This document shows, piece after piece, positions 36,636-49,852 of a DNA stretch of 64,000 nt. The notes below the pieces were generated by a model that was given only the letters and a program-made list of their open reading frames with translations, did not search any database and was not told the origin of the DNA. Location: positions 6,945,427-7,009,426 of the forward strand of contig NC_086366.1 in NCBI RefSeq assembly GCF_036324505.1, in the 5' to 3' direction. The translations under genes were made by a program, and so were the position numbers. Numbering within the stretch: position 1 is the stretch's first letter; each line of letters begins with the position of its first letter. This stretch comes from Eleginops maclovinus (Eukaryota; Chordata; Actinopteri; Perciformes; Eleginopidae).

Positions 36636-37563
36636 TTAAAGACATATTGTGGCCATTTTTACAGATCATAATTCCTTTGTTGAGGTGTACTAGAATAGAT
36701 TTGCTTTGTTCAATGTTCAAAAATCACATTGGTTTTCTCATACAGCATCTCTGTCTAGTATCTCTATTCACTCTCTGTCCTAACGCCTTGTCCGAGCTCC
36801 TGCCCCCCCCTCCCTACGAGCCCAGTGTGCTCTGATTGGTCAGCTGGCCCACACTGTTCTGATTGGTCAACTACAAGAGAGGCTCCGCCCCTGTCTAACA
36901 GAGCGCTTTCTCATCTTTCCCGTTACAGCTGAGCATCAGTTGATGTGTTACAATGACGGCAGGTACAGCCATATATGTTTGAACCGAGTCCGATCCTGAA
37001 AATGACGCAGACCAACGTGATGGACCTGATCCACCGTCCCAAAGTAGACTGGAGCCGGCGGGTTCACAGTGGAACGTTTTTATTTTGTATCGCTCTAACA
37101 TTTCAGAAGTTATGTTAGAATTGAAATAAAGTAGGAACAGTGTTAAAAATACATTTCAACCTCTGGCTTTTTCGTGGTACTGCCTTCGGTAAGGCAAACA
37201 GATGACATTTCCTCTCACATTTCAGGGCACAGTACTTTCTTGACATTTCAGCCTTCCAACAGTAAATGGTCGGTTGGCAGAGGGTGTACCTATTGGTCTA
37301 TAGCTATGGGCGTGCCAACTTGCCGATTGGTCCCAGATTTAGTGACGTCATTGGCACCCGAAAAAAATAAAAATAGGAAACGAAAAATCTACAACGAGGC
37401 GTGGGAGGGCAGCATAGACACGTCTTTTCTGCTTAACAGTTTTACTGGCTACAGGGTGTACTTTGAGGGTTTGTGACTTGGCAGACTGTTTACATGCAGA
37501 AAAAGCTACATAACACACGAAAGGACAGGTTATAACCGGAAAAGCATAATAGGGGAGCTTTAA
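36636..37563. mobile_element. TTAA-flanked miniature element carrying CCAAT boxes and GC box (family copy A)
   Basis: The block starts TTAAAGACATATTGTGG and ends GCATAATAGGGGAGCTTTAA, so TTAA lies on both sides. Inside are CTCTGATTGGTCAGCTGGCC, a second TCTGATTGGTCAAC, CTCCGCCCC and AGTGACGTCATTGG: NF-Y-type CCAAT boxes, a GC box and a CRE-like motif. Two shorter relatives lie at 50380 and 54697, sharing the order CCAAT box, GC box, ACAATGG/AAACAAAGG, TTTACATGCAGAAAAA, AACACTACAGGAAAGG. There is no transposase frame. The superfamily is not settled (piggyBac or Kolobok type by its TTAA). Confidence 0.65.
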
Positions 37564-38473
37564 GTCACATGAACTTACTGTCATCGGTGTTGATAACTCT
37601 AAGAAATGACATGACGCCAAGTGAAAGAGAGATCTACCATTCTCTTTTCCCACTCATGCACCAAGAACATTATTAGATTGGGACAATCTTCAAGAGGAAA
37701 AAGCATTTTTCAAGTTATAGAATCAAATTTTATTACTCTAACCGTATTCTTTGCAGGCTTTATTAGTCACACAATTTCAAGCGGCTACACACACAAATTA
37801 GATGCTGAGAGTCTAGCTGTATTCTTCACTTATAATGTATTACACTGGGCAAGACAAAACATATTTGTATGGAATAACTTATGTCTGAGCTGATATGTTT
37901 TGCATAGTAATTATGGAGATTTTATTGAATATTCTGAATCCAATAAGAGCCAATATACAATAGGCATAACAGTGTTTCAGAGTGTGGTGTATGTAATGTG
38001 TTTTTCATTGTTTTGGCTCTCTTCCACCACACTGGGTTTCAAATAAAACAAAACATACGAGAGCAGCGTGCTGACTTTCAGCAGGTGTTCACATTAGTTC
38101 TGGGTGAACAGTGTAGGAGTTGCAGGCCTTTTTCACCCTTGGGGAGTATGAAGAGAGCAGCAATTTTTATACTTGGTTCATTGGATGTGGATGTAAACAC
38201 CCTCAAATCAAACCTGAAAGGCAACAGAATTGCCTTTTCTGAATTTGCAGTGATAGCAGCAATGCTGTTAGCGAGAGCAGCCATGTTATAGTTCATAATA
38301 CTGCTATGTTTTCTCTGCGTTGCATTGACAGCGGGGTTATGTTAGGATATAAGGATACAGACAATGTCTTCAAAAAGATGATGACAGTAAAGGTAATAGA
38401 AAAAAGCCAAAATCATTTAGCCACTTGTCTTTCCTGCTGACAAACCAAAACTGGAAATGTCAACTATCTGGCT

Positions 38474-39022
38474 CAGGGGTGTCCAAACCTTTTAACCTGT
38501 ATGCCACATAAAGGAAAACATATGAAGGGCTGGGCCACTCACTAGAGGTGAGCTGTATTGCCTCGTAAGTTAAGTTATAACTGAGCAAAATCAATCAAAT
38601 GTAGGTAAATTATTATTGATACTTGAATATGTTTTAAGAAACATCACAGCTCTCCATACGGTTTCATTTATTTAGTTGGCAGCTCATTCCTTAAAACAGA
38701 AGCTTCAGATTGCTTCTAATAAGGGGAAATATGAAGAGTATATTTCAAGCTTGTTACATTAATAACTTTTTGGGCTTTTTTTTATCAACAATGATTTGTT
38801 TCAACTTTAATTGACTGAATTTATTTGAAAATTGGTTTTATTAACACATGCATACTACTGTTTAATGTATTATTTTTTACATATTTAAGAAGTATAATAT
38901 AAGAAAAGCACAAGTTTCATGTGTGGGCCATATTCCATTATATTTTTAGCATTTGCTTAGGGCCATTTAAAAGTGGGCCACGGGCCGCATTTGGCCCCCT
39001 GGCCGTAGTTTGGACACCCCTG
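38474..39022. mobile_element. hAT-type (Charlie-like) miniature element, complete
   Basis: The ends are CAGGGGTGTCCAAAC at 38474 and the exact complement GTTTGGACACCCCTG ending at 39022 (15 bp identical). The flanks are ATCTGGCT (38466-38473) and ATCTAGCT (39023-39030), an 8-bp duplication with one mismatch. The sub-terminal GGGCCGCATTTGGCCCCC motif is typical of this widespread animal family. The 549-bp body has no transposase frame. Confidence 0.9.
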
Positions 39023-39030
39023 ATCTAGCT

Positions 39031-41325
39031 TCTAGTTTGTATTGTTATGAATGTACTAATCGTCTTTGGTTAATGTCAAGCTAATCATCTTTGTCAAACA
39101 ATTTTAAAGAAATGTGTATACGGTATATCAAACAGTGGGTTATTTCTTACTTGTGAATTTTCTAAAAACCTATACCAACTGGACAAATTTGACCAGATTT
39201 GGTTGCGTGAGTGTGTTTAAAAAAGTACTAATCAATTTGATACGTTATTAATCACACTACAATAGGATGGTCAGATACTGTAATTTACAAAATTAAATTA
39301 ATATATTTTCTCAATTTTGGCTTTGTGATACATATTTAAGAAATCTATGAGTTTCCCCCTAAATGCCTTGTTATTGAGCCAAACAACTTCAAAATGCTCA
39401 TCCACAGGAAAGCTATGTTGATTTGCTTCCGCGTTTCATCATAGTCCATATCACTGTCACTGTAAACAAAGCAGACTAGAGGGGCATGGGGGCTCAATGA
39501 ACATGCACTCCTAAGACTGCTTGTTCCACATAAATCAAAAGAAATCAATGCCCGATTGAGGATTGTGGGCCTCTGTTGTGCAAATGAAGCCTGGCTCCTG
39601 AATAAGATAATAAATCCCTGCCACATTATTTCAGCTTTTGATAAATGGAGCAACAAGAGAGTGTGTGTGGGGGAGGGGGCGGTGGGGGCTGCAAGTTGGA
39701 GCAGGGGGCATGCATCTGACTGTGAACACCTCTGATAAAACATGATGTAGGCCTTTGATACACCTACACGATGCTTCAGTAGCTATACATCATGGATCAA
39801 ACACTCTGATATACCCCTGTGCAGAAATGTTTGTTATTTATGATTAGCCATTTCTGATACATTAATGTCAAATTGAGATCCTTGTTAAAGTATGCACAGA
39901 GCGTACTCACAATCACGCCAGCTGATTATTTGCCTCTCTTTGATAGAGGAGACTGATTGGGTAATGTAGCTTATCTACGCATGGCCCAGATGGCCAGAGC
40001 TCCAGTCAGGAGGCCACAGAATGTGAGAGGTTTGCTATCAAAAGCCAGGCAGGTTTTAGCCTCCGACAGATGTGGGATCATCGTCAGGTGCAAGCTATGC
40101 CAAAGGGCTGGATTGGTGCAGAGGGAGGAAATGATTTCACTCTCCTGGCCTCAGTATGTCTTTGTACCCGGCCCCTGGGGGCAGGAGATGGCAGGAATAC
40201 AGAAAGAGAAACTCTTCTCTGGTACATGCCACCAACCACCCCTGCTTCCAATCCCTCATATGCCTCTCTGCACCTCTTGATTGCTACCTGAGACCATTAG
40301 ATCACCTTTAGTTCCATCGAGGCTGCTACCCAGCATGCACCTGCTTCATTTAACACCACTGCTGTGCATGGCCCGAGGACAGTAATGAATCTGAATCTTA
40401 TTTCGTTTCATTTCCAAGATCAAGACTACTTTCACAGATTTGAAATTCAGATTAAACAACACATTTCCAGGTTGATAACAGCACATAGTGTTGTTGCATG
40501 GGTGTGTGGTAATGCTCACGTGCAGTAAGTGTGAAAACAGTCCATTAGATTGCCTCGATTATGAATCATAGCCTCAAATTAAATAATGTCTGTAAATGTC
40601 TACGTATTTATGTGTAATATTGTAGAGAAAATGAATAAATTCAAGTGTTTATATTTTATTGCTTTGACTGTGTATACAATTATCTCTGTGAGAAATATAT
40701 TTCAGTTGAACTGTGTCATACAAAGTGCATCATCTCCATCCAGCCCTCAGGAAGTCACATCTAACACAGTGTCTGCAGGCTGAATTAGTATGCAGGGTTA
40801 ACACTGTTGAGTTTTGTTGTTCGCTCAAAGCCTCCACCGCTGTTATCAGCAGTCACTCAATGGTGCCGCCACTGTCAAATTCCAAGAGCTGTGAAATCAC
40901 TGGAAGTTCACAACAGAAACAGCTGCCATGTTTATTTCATTGTATCCCTTCAATCCACCCATCCTTACCCATCCATTCTACATAGAAATGTGTGCCTCAA
41001 AGGCATCACTGTTGAAAAGTCTCCTGTTTTTGCTGTCTCTCATTTTGATTTGGGCACTTAGCATTCAGCAGAAGGTTAGGCAAGAGGGGATTGTTGTACC
41101 TGGCACAAATATTGACAAGTGCTTTTGTAGTTCCATAAGCCTCATGATTTGCATGCACATGGGAGGAAATATTACACACAGAGCACAAAGGCATGGATGC
41201 TGAAATGAATTCGCTTTGGGGAGAAGGTGACACAAGAGATATCAAGTGTGGTTTGCTATTTTCAAGATGTAAAGAGCAAGATGGTTTGATTAATAGATTA
41301 TGAACGTGTATTTCATTGAGGGATA
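39031..41325. other. Non-coding, no exon recognised
   Basis: Several 90-132-codon frames overlap on both strands (for example 39345-39743 minus, 39957-40280 plus) without splice sites or family resemblance. Confidence 0.4.
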
Positions 41326-41329
41326 TCAA

Positions 41330-42600
41330 CGTTAATGCTTGTGATTAATCTGGAAATCATAAAACAATCACAATAGTTTGACCCTAACTTGCACTTGTAA
41401 CCAGTTTTCCATGAATAACACGGCAGTCGAAAAAGCAAAGCAAGCGGAGAAATTGGAACAAACAACCTTTAAAGCACTGACTGGAGACCAACGAACATAA
41501 GTGAGAACCATAACAACCTTAGTGTAACACCTGTTGCTGGCTTTAGGTGCGGTGATGAAAGAGGAAATTCATTTTGCTAAAACTCACGCTAGCCAGTTTC
41601 TTAAAGTTGTGCAGGACAGTGATATAGTGGACATTGACAACACTGAAGGAACCGATAGTGCTGCAGTGTGATAGTGGCGGAGATAAATTATGCCCCGTGT
41701 AGCGGACATTATACAGAGGGGAATCAAAGAGGCTCAGTGTAAAGGCTACCACTCAATATACACTTACTACAAAATGACTGAAACAGCTGGGAAACCTGTT
41801 AATTTTCTGAAAGAAACTATAAACTTCATGTTGAGGTTGTGATAACAGGACCCAAATGCAGTGAAACAAGGGGAGGCAGGTATTGGGGTTTAACGAAATG
41901 CGAGCTTTATTAAACAAAAAGCTGTTGCAAGAAAACACGAAAAAGGGTGCAAGCAGGCATGATCATCAAACGGAAAAGTAACAAACAAAACTAAAGCAAA
42001 CCAGAAAGATAAAAGGGCAGCCGAGGGGAATCCAGACAGGCAGACAGGACTGGGAAATAAACAGAACTGGACCACGAGACAAACATGGGAATGACGACAA
42101 GGAACACAAATGGAAGACAAGACTAAATATACAGGGACTAATCACAAGACAAGAGACAGCTGGAGAGGGGAGGAGAAACACATGGACAACAGGTGAACAC
42201 AATCAGACAATCAGACAGGAGGGGAAAACACAGACAGGAAGCAAATACAGAAATGACAGACAGGAGGGAAAACATTTTAGAATAAAACAGGAAACAGGAA
42301 CTCTACAATTATGACACTTCAAGTAACAAACGCATCACTTACTTGTGGTCAAGGATGGACATGAACACAAACTTAACTGTTTACCGGAAATGTGAGACTG
42401 AGCTGCCAGTGTATTTCTTTGAGTCAGCTGAATCGAAGGGGGCGTATCCGCCTAGCTACGGATTTAACGTCTCTGCTCATGCTTCTTCCCATTAAGTGAG
42501 CCTTTTGTAATATCTCCCCCCTCATATACAAGCAAATACCAGCTTTTAAGTGAGTAATTAATCATGATTAATCACAGATTATTATTGAGATTAACATTAT
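41330..42600. mobile_element. Old dispersed repeat with GTGATTAATC-type ends, split by an LTR-like insertion
   Basis: The left edge carries GTTAATGCTTGTGATTAATC. The right edge has TAATCATGATTAATCACAG followed by a GTTAAT complement, so GTGATTAATC occurs inverted at the two ends. The internal GGCGGAGATAAAT...GAGGCTCAGTGTAAAGGCTACC stretch resembles a family I recall from other teleost genomes. The two halves (to about 41828 and from about 42317) appear to be one element broken by the LTR-like block. Boundaries are approximate. Confidence 0.4.
41838..42316 (-). mobile_element. Solo-LTR-like dispersed repeat, minus orientation
   Basis: On the minus strand the block runs from TGTCATAATTG to GGTCCTGTTATCACA, with TG...CA ends as in LTRs. 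It contains a TATA-like CTGTATATTTAG (plus 42121-42134) and an AATAAAGCTCG poly(A)-type signal (plus 41904-41911) in the right order and spacing for an LTR. I find no matching 5-bp target duplication. A 6-bp ACTTCA at 41823-41828 and 42316-42321 is the closest candidate. It could instead be another kind of non-autonomous element. Confidence 0.45.
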
Positions 42601-43344
42601 TATATATTTTTTCTAATTGACCAGAATGAGAGGTTTTATTCATTTGAAAGATTAGACTATATTTCTAACTGCACATACATAAACCACTTCATTAAGTTTC
42701 ATCGTTAGTGGTGCAAAAATATAGCTGCTTCTTTTGTTTCCCCTTTGTGCACTGAATATTACTGCCCACTGGGCTTAAAATAAAGGCCTACACTGAAGCA
42801 TTTTTGCTATGTTAACATCTTCTGAATACCAAAGAGCTTTCCCCCATCATTTCCATTTTCTGTTCACCCTCGCCCCTCTTATTCCTTGACATCCACCCCC
42901 AAATCATCCTCTTCCACCACACGATCTGCCGCCCTTGTTCCCTTTGCCTGTCTCCTCCTTCCATCCAACTTCTAATGGGCCCAAATAGAGAGTGACAACT
43001 CTTCCTGTTCCTCTACAAAATTCATGATTAATGTTTCATTAATCATGGATTTTTAAAACATTCTTCTCCCCGGGGCTTTCTTCCATACTGAAATAAATTA
43101 ATAAATGAGCCAAGTGCGCAAAACCACTGAGAGACATTGCTTTTTCCATGCCATCCTTTCTTAGCGTTCAAATAATGGTCATTGTTTGTGGCACCGCTGC
43201 ACTCAAAGGTGCTTTCAGGGGTAGAGTATAAACAGAGCCAGTGTTCCACCGAGGTTTATGTGTTGTCTAAATGTTGTATCTTGTCTTGTCAAGGACTAGG
43301 GGATTGTACTCCCTGGAATACTTATATTTTATTAAAACTGTTTA

Positions 43345-43664
43345 CAAGGGATTGTACAATAATAATAATAATACATTTTGTTTATATAGCTTTTTTCTAA
43401 AAACTCAAAGACACTTTACAGAGATACAATTCATAAAAACACAATTAAAACAACACCCTTTTAAAACACAACATTCATTTACAGTTTAAAAGCAGTTTTG
43501 AAAAGGTGAGTTTTGATCTGGGATTTAAACATTGGGAGGTCGGGGCAGTCACGAGTGTTTTTGGGGAGTGAGTTCCAGAGGGAGGGGGCAGCGACAGAAA
43601 AGGCTATACTACATATAATCAGAGATAGGCATACAATAAGTAACACTGACAGACTAGGGTGCAT
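43345..43664 (-). mobile_element. LINE ORF2 C-terminus and 3' end (L2-like), minus orientation
   Basis: The minus-strand frame 43664-43479 contains AFSVAAPSLWNSLPKNTRDC followed by FKSQIKTHLFKTAF, the signature C-terminal motif of teleost L2-clade reverse-transcriptase proteins. The following 3' UTR (GTAAAGTGTCTTTGAG, then AGCTATATAAACAAAATG) ends in an (ATT)n run. Only the 3' end of the element is present, the usual result of 5' truncation during target-primed reverse transcription. Confidence 0.85.
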
Positions 43665-46600
43665 TATTGTTGAACAAAGTATTATGGTAGTTGTGCATAG
43701 TAGGAAACATGAAGTATAGTTTAAAGTATTGTGGTTCTATATAAAGGCTTAACAAGTATAGATTCATTAGTAACAAAAAAATGGTTTGAGGCACATCTTC
43801 TGTCTGACTCCTTGACTTCAATCTGTCAACATGTCTCACCGGGTCATTTTTCTAAAAGAACTGACTTTCAACACTTCGTAAGTAAAGTATATTTATAACT
43901 GATGGTCAGACTTGGAATACAAAAAAGCCAGACATCATTATGTCATGTCTTCACTTGATGAACAAGCAGGTCTGACATTTTAACCCATCAACACAAATAG
44001 GTTGGAGCTGTAAAATAGTGAAGGCATTCAGAGACTTGAGTGTTTATATTCGTTTGATTGTTGAGTAAGCTATCTTTAGCTTTCATGTCCTGCATCTAAA
44101 TTGTCTCCTCTGAGTAACATATTCATCTACAGCTTAAGGAGCCAGTCATAAAGTGATGATCAAGTGTACTTGCTCAGGTATTTGGAGCCAATGACCTGTG
44201 GCCTGATCTTGAGAATTATTGTCCCTACTGGAGTTTGCCAGCTCTGTAATTAACTGCGCAGAACAGGGTGACTTTAAAGGTTAGTCTCAAAATATCGCCA
44301 CCGCGTTTGATTGATGTGTTACTCCGTCATCTAGAAAGTGCCTCCTTTTTTTGGTTGTATTGAAAAGCAGTAGAGGTCATAAAACCGTGTTTTCTCTGCT
44401 CATTAGCGAACAACGTCGACTGCACATCTGTTACGCTTATACTCTTGCCTATAAATGTTATGGGAAAATATGAATCATGAGTGACTTAAGTGTAGCAGGA
44501 AGACTTTGTTTTGCTAACAGACTTTGTTTGATTAAAACTATACCAAGCATTGCCTTTCAAGGGTAATTGCATGTTATAAAAATAATGCAAATACTGCATT
44601 ATGCTCAAGATACTCGCCATTTTACGATGCCATGGGATTCTATGCTTCCTGATAGCATATATAACAGGCAAAAATATCCAGGAGGAAACATTTGTAGGCA
44701 AACCAATCTGTATTGATTGCTGATGTTGGCTTAGGAGTAACATTAATGCAGAGGGCTAACCATTGCCCTACGTCCACTCATTTATTTCTAGCGTCTCATT
44801 CCCAAATCAATGCAATTTGCCAAGGGGTTCAATCTTATTAAAATTTGAAGCTATTGATCACACCACCTTATCAGCTGGGTTGCATCTGTATTTCTTCCAT
44901 TTCTACTTACAGCTGCCGCTTCTGTCTTGTGATCACTAAGCCTGTAATGAGAAAAATCCCATATTAGTTACTGCGGGGAGATTCAGCATGTGCTGCTCGT
45001 GCAATAAAAGAAGCCATAAGGTTGAGAGTGATTCCGTACATGCGCTCTGATAACACAATACTGCCATGATAATATTGATTTTCACATCCCTTTTCTTCCT
45101 GCTGGCAGGACTGCTGGAAATATAGATGATTGCACATATTGGCTGACTGTTGAAATATTGCATTTTCTTCAGGACAGGCTTTGACTCAAATGAAAAGCAG
45201 CAATCATACTCACCGAGAAAGTTTTGACTTCACATTTTGGTTGATTGTTACAATGCAACCTGAGCCAAATAGATGATCAAAGGTTTTGTCCTGGCATGTG
45301 TCCTTTTTTGTGTGTGCTGAGAAGAAACAAATCTACAACCAATCATGTAATGACCTGCTGACATACAGATTTGTTCACAACATGAAGTGCATTCACGTAT
45401 AAAGATATCTGAAACATTGAAATTCTCCGAAATACTGTAAAACGAAAGAAATGAAGAGGAGTTAGAATGCAACACTTCTCAAAAGTGGACATGTTTACCC
45501 TGGAGACTCCATTAGAGGCTATGAAGCATTGGTAATGTTTGAAAGCAGATGTCTGACAATGGCAGAAAGTCTCTTAGTGCTCTCGCTGTGCTCAGATATG
45601 GGAGTGTGTCATGGACAAAGAATCTCTGTTTGGCAGCTGTTAACTGGGTTTAATAACAGGCCACACAAGGAGCATCCTGGAAAAGTATCACAGTTAATGG
45701 ACCCAGACTGCATCCACTAGCAGTTTCATCGATGAATCAATGAAAGCAGAAACAGTGCGTCATCACATTGAATCATGCAGACGCCTCTCTGTACGAATGA
45801 ATGAATGAATGAATGTTAAAGATGTTTTTACATCTACTTCCCCTCTATTTGAGAAGCATACATCTGCCTATCTTTCATACTTGACTTCCATGTTGCAATT
45901 TGGAGTTAGTATCAGCGGTTCATAGAGGAAGCAATGAGGCTTGTTGCTTGCACTGATTATCTGAATGATGCCAGAAAGAATATTCAGATTCTTTTTGGTT
46001 TTTAAATAATGAAATGTCACATAGACACGCTCTTCTGAATAACTCCAGGAGCATCAATAATGCAAGTGGGCATAAGTTAAGAAGTGGCATGGAGCAATAA
46101 TAAGGAAAGTCATTAGGTCTCTATGAATGGCTTGGGTGATACAGATCATCTTTTGTCAGCGGTACTGCCAAATACATCTATTAGAAACAGCTCTTCCACT
46201 TCTATATTCTAGTAACAATTATTTGGTTATACTATTGTATTTTTTTTGTCTGAGTGACTGGCATTTAATTATATTTCTGTGTTAATATTTGCCTTCTCTC
46301 TTTCCGTGCTCTTAAAGTTAATCAGATTTTATTAATGCTGCTTTGATAGGTCGAAATAACAGTGGGATGTCATATTTTGACAATCTGGTGGGGAGACTAA
46401 TTAATGTTGATGTTGAGTTGACAAATGAAATATTACCACTTAGAGTCAGGTTTGGTCCATAATCAGAAATACACGTGTGAAAAGTGAAGATTGTGTATTG
46501 TACTGCTGAAAGAGAATTGCAAAATAGAAATGCCAGAACCACTTCTTGTAAGGTCTAGGTAAGAGCATAAGTACAACGTTGATTCAAATTCTAAAGGTAG

Positions 46601-49215
46601 ATAGTGTAGATTGGTGTAAGTTCAGAGCAGCAGTGTATGAAATTGGTGCAAATTGGATTTTCTTCAGCTAACAATGGGATTAAGGGCTGGAGATTCTAAA
46701 AGAAGCCTGAAATAGCATGCATTGGCAGATATATGCTAACAATAGGACCTGCTCATTGCTGGGCATGATAAGCATCTGTCTCCATATCCCTTTTGTCTGA
46801 TTTAATATAAAAATAAACCATCTTAATGAGAATTTCAAGTAGGATGATTGTTAAGGGAGAGAGCAAAAATAAAACATGAAAGGCACTTGCTTTTCCTGAA
46901 TAGTAAGGGACTGTTTAAGCTATTGACATACGTAATATACATTTTTTAACATCTATTTAAGAAGAATCCTACAGTTTAGTTTCACAAAATTGGAGAAGTT
47001 ATGCCAAAAGAAGGATCATTTTATGGGTAACGACAGCGTGATACTAATTATCTTGTTACTTGGACTGTTAGAAAAGCATTTCCTTAAATAATATCAGTAT
47101 GAGCTTGGACATATTACCATCTTTAAGCTATCTGATCTACCTTGTGAGTCTATGCAAACTTTGTTACAGAATTTAAAAAGACCCAAGGCTTGACTTTACA
47201 CACATTAGCTCCAGTTTGATGTCCTCGGGCCAATACAGTTCTCCTGTCATGAGTTCACCTGTTTTTGGCTCTATTCATTAAAGCCAATATCACTATTATT
47301 GCCCTATTGTGTTCCTCTGACCCACAGAGGCACACAATACTTCAGGTTAGTGGTTCTAGACACGGCTTTCTGTGTTCTAACTCCACAGTTTTAGTTTGCA
47401 ATATTTTCAACTTTGAATATTGGCCCACTTTGCAATTAATTTGAGAAAGTCTGTTGTGACTGACTGGATATTGGTTTCTGACCAAGAGCCATGTGGTGAA
47501 GCTCAGCTTGGTCAGATGAAGAGCTTTGCAAAGACTCTCTGTAGTTTCATATTTCTGGCTACTTCGAAGTGATAGCTCCTTCTGTAAATCTGTAATCTCC
47601 ATAACACATCAGTAAATGTTTGATTGATTTTCCCAAAGCATTACTCTAACATTGTCAGGTTTCAAATAGACATGCTAAACCATTAGGAATTTCTTCTCAA
47701 CATGATGCAATCGGTGTTTACTAAATTTGGTGACGCAAGTCGGTTGAAATGTAGAAGTTCATGTCATAAAACCATTTGACTGCATGCATTAACTTCAGTA
47801 AGATTGAAATTAATCAGAGAAAATAAGTGCTTATTATTAATGTTCCATTAGTATTTAATCACCATCTTTGCTTTTACTTTGATTTTCTTCCAAATGGTCT
47901 AAAGTGTTAATGCAAATTGGAATTGGCCAATATTCTCTTCTCTTCTCTTATATTTTTCCTGCCATTCCTGTCAGTTGCTGTAAGAAAATAAAATCCTTCG
48001 TGTTATTGGCAAGGTAAAAATAAATATATGAAGACACATTTTCAAAGATGAGTAGAGCCCCGTAAGGATAGAACAATAGGAAACATCATGTTTGTCAGGC
48101 TCGCTCCAGAGGTAAAATCACTAACCCATAACAATTGATCATATAGATCAGTTCCCGTGGGAATGTGTCTGTTCTTATGATATGATTACGATCTATTTTT
48201 ACACTACATAAATCAGTTGTTAATGCTTTTGGTTATTCATTGATTGAGATAATGAAAAATCTGTTTCCTGGAAAATAAATGTTCATGGTTAGTTTGGTGG
48301 TGTCTTGCGTATGTTCAATAATGACATTTCAGGAACTGTGAAAGGAAGTTGTGACAGAGAGGTGAGAAAATTACCTGATCTCATGACATCGTGCTATAAG
48401 AGCAAGTTTGGTAAAAACATATTATTCATCTTTATCTGCTTTATGTGTTGTTTGAACATTTTCCCAGCTGTTTTAAGCCCATCTATCAGGTTAGATTTTG
48501 TTTCACCCCGAGTTGAAAATGTTCTTTATATGATTCATCGGGCTCTGTAATTAACTTCCACTATAAGTTGAATTACTGACGGCAAATCCTTTCCTTTTTC
48601 TTTCCATTTTAATTAACCAAGGCTTAAGAGAGTGGGAAAGTGAGGGAGGGGAGAAATGAGAGTGAAAGAATGAAAGAGATCAGATCTTAAGTAACTGGCA
48701 GCCGCTTTGACAGAAAATTAAATTCATTTTCTGTTGAGAGCAATCAGTGTGATTTGAACTGATTAGTTCGAGGAAGATTTCTGTGGAAGCATCAGTTGGC
48801 TTCAGAAGCACTTTGTGTGTACCATAAGATGGGCAGTGCACGCATTTACCCAGCCAAATCAAACAGATGCTTTTCCATGTTCGGCATCTGTCATGATTCA
48901 AGATTCTCGATGTGAAACCAGCCACGGTTTCTTTAATCGTCGCTGCATCTTAAAATGTGTTGATGGACTCAAACAGTTATGTTGTTGCTCTTCTGAATGG
49001 CTCCGCTTTTGTGGAAAAACAGTCAATAAGAGCTGACAGTATTTGGGCAGGATTAATGTTACTTTTACAGTTGGTTCCAAACTGAGACCGATTAATTCCT
49101 GACATTAATGGTACAATAAAATAAAAGAATACATGTCTTAATATCATTATAGTTAGGTGTATTTAGGATGGCACAGGCTTTTTCATAGACCTTTTCCACA
49201 GAAGACATTATGGCA
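43665..49215. other. Gene desert
   Basis: About 5.5 kb of AT-rich DNA with frames of at most 86 codons and no recognisable exon. It includes a short (GAAT)n run at about 45797-45816. Confidence 0.4.
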
Positions 49216-49218
49216 TTT

Positions 49219-49330
49219 AATCAGAATCAGAATCAAAATACTTTATTTATCTCAGGGGGAAATTAAGTTTGGTGACATTTGCGCAAATCATAGAATAAAA
49301 TGTATACAAACATAAGAAGTTCAAGTCAAA
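49219..49330 (-). mobile_element. LINE 3' tail relic, minus orientation
   Basis: AATCAGAATCAGAATCAAAA then TACTTTATTTATCTCAGGGG and GAAATT is the complement of the widespread fish LINE end (TTCCCC, GATAAATAAAGTA, then TTCTGATT repeats). Only the tail and a short stretch remain. Confidence 0.55.
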
Positions 49331-49852
49331 ATCAACAATAAAAACAGATTAAGGTAAGATAGCCCTATAGGGAACTGCTAATGAATATGCCGGCAGTCAT
49401 GACATTCAATAACATTTGTTTCCCCACATTCTTTTTAGCTGTATACATAATCATAGGCCTACATGAGTTTAAATGAATACTGACAGTGTGTTACTTATTA
49501 GACAGCCTGATAGAAAGGTGGCTATTTCAAGAGTAATAAGAGAGCGATGAGGCTGTTACAGGAGTGGTACCAAAATGGCCTGAATGGCATTGCGAAAAAG
49601 TTAGACATTAATCGCTCCCTAGTTTAGAAATTGTTAAAGTGTAAAATCTTACATTAATTAAAAGCTGAAAATGTCATGTCTTGCTTTCATTAATGAGCAG
49701 CTAATGGTTTATGATACTGACAATTTGAAAACCTCATTATCAACATAGGTGTAGTGAGCGTAAACCAGCTGAGTCACTCGAACTCCAACATTAAGTCTCA
49801 CTTCTGTCTGTCTGAAAAGAAATTGTAGATTAAACTGGCACATATTTAGGAG

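Noticed and set aside
38078..38296. Overlapping plus and minus frames around 38.0-38.3 kb
   Set aside because: Alanine-rich minus frame looked protein-like at first, but there is no start context, splice site or family; possibly part of an unrecognised repeat.
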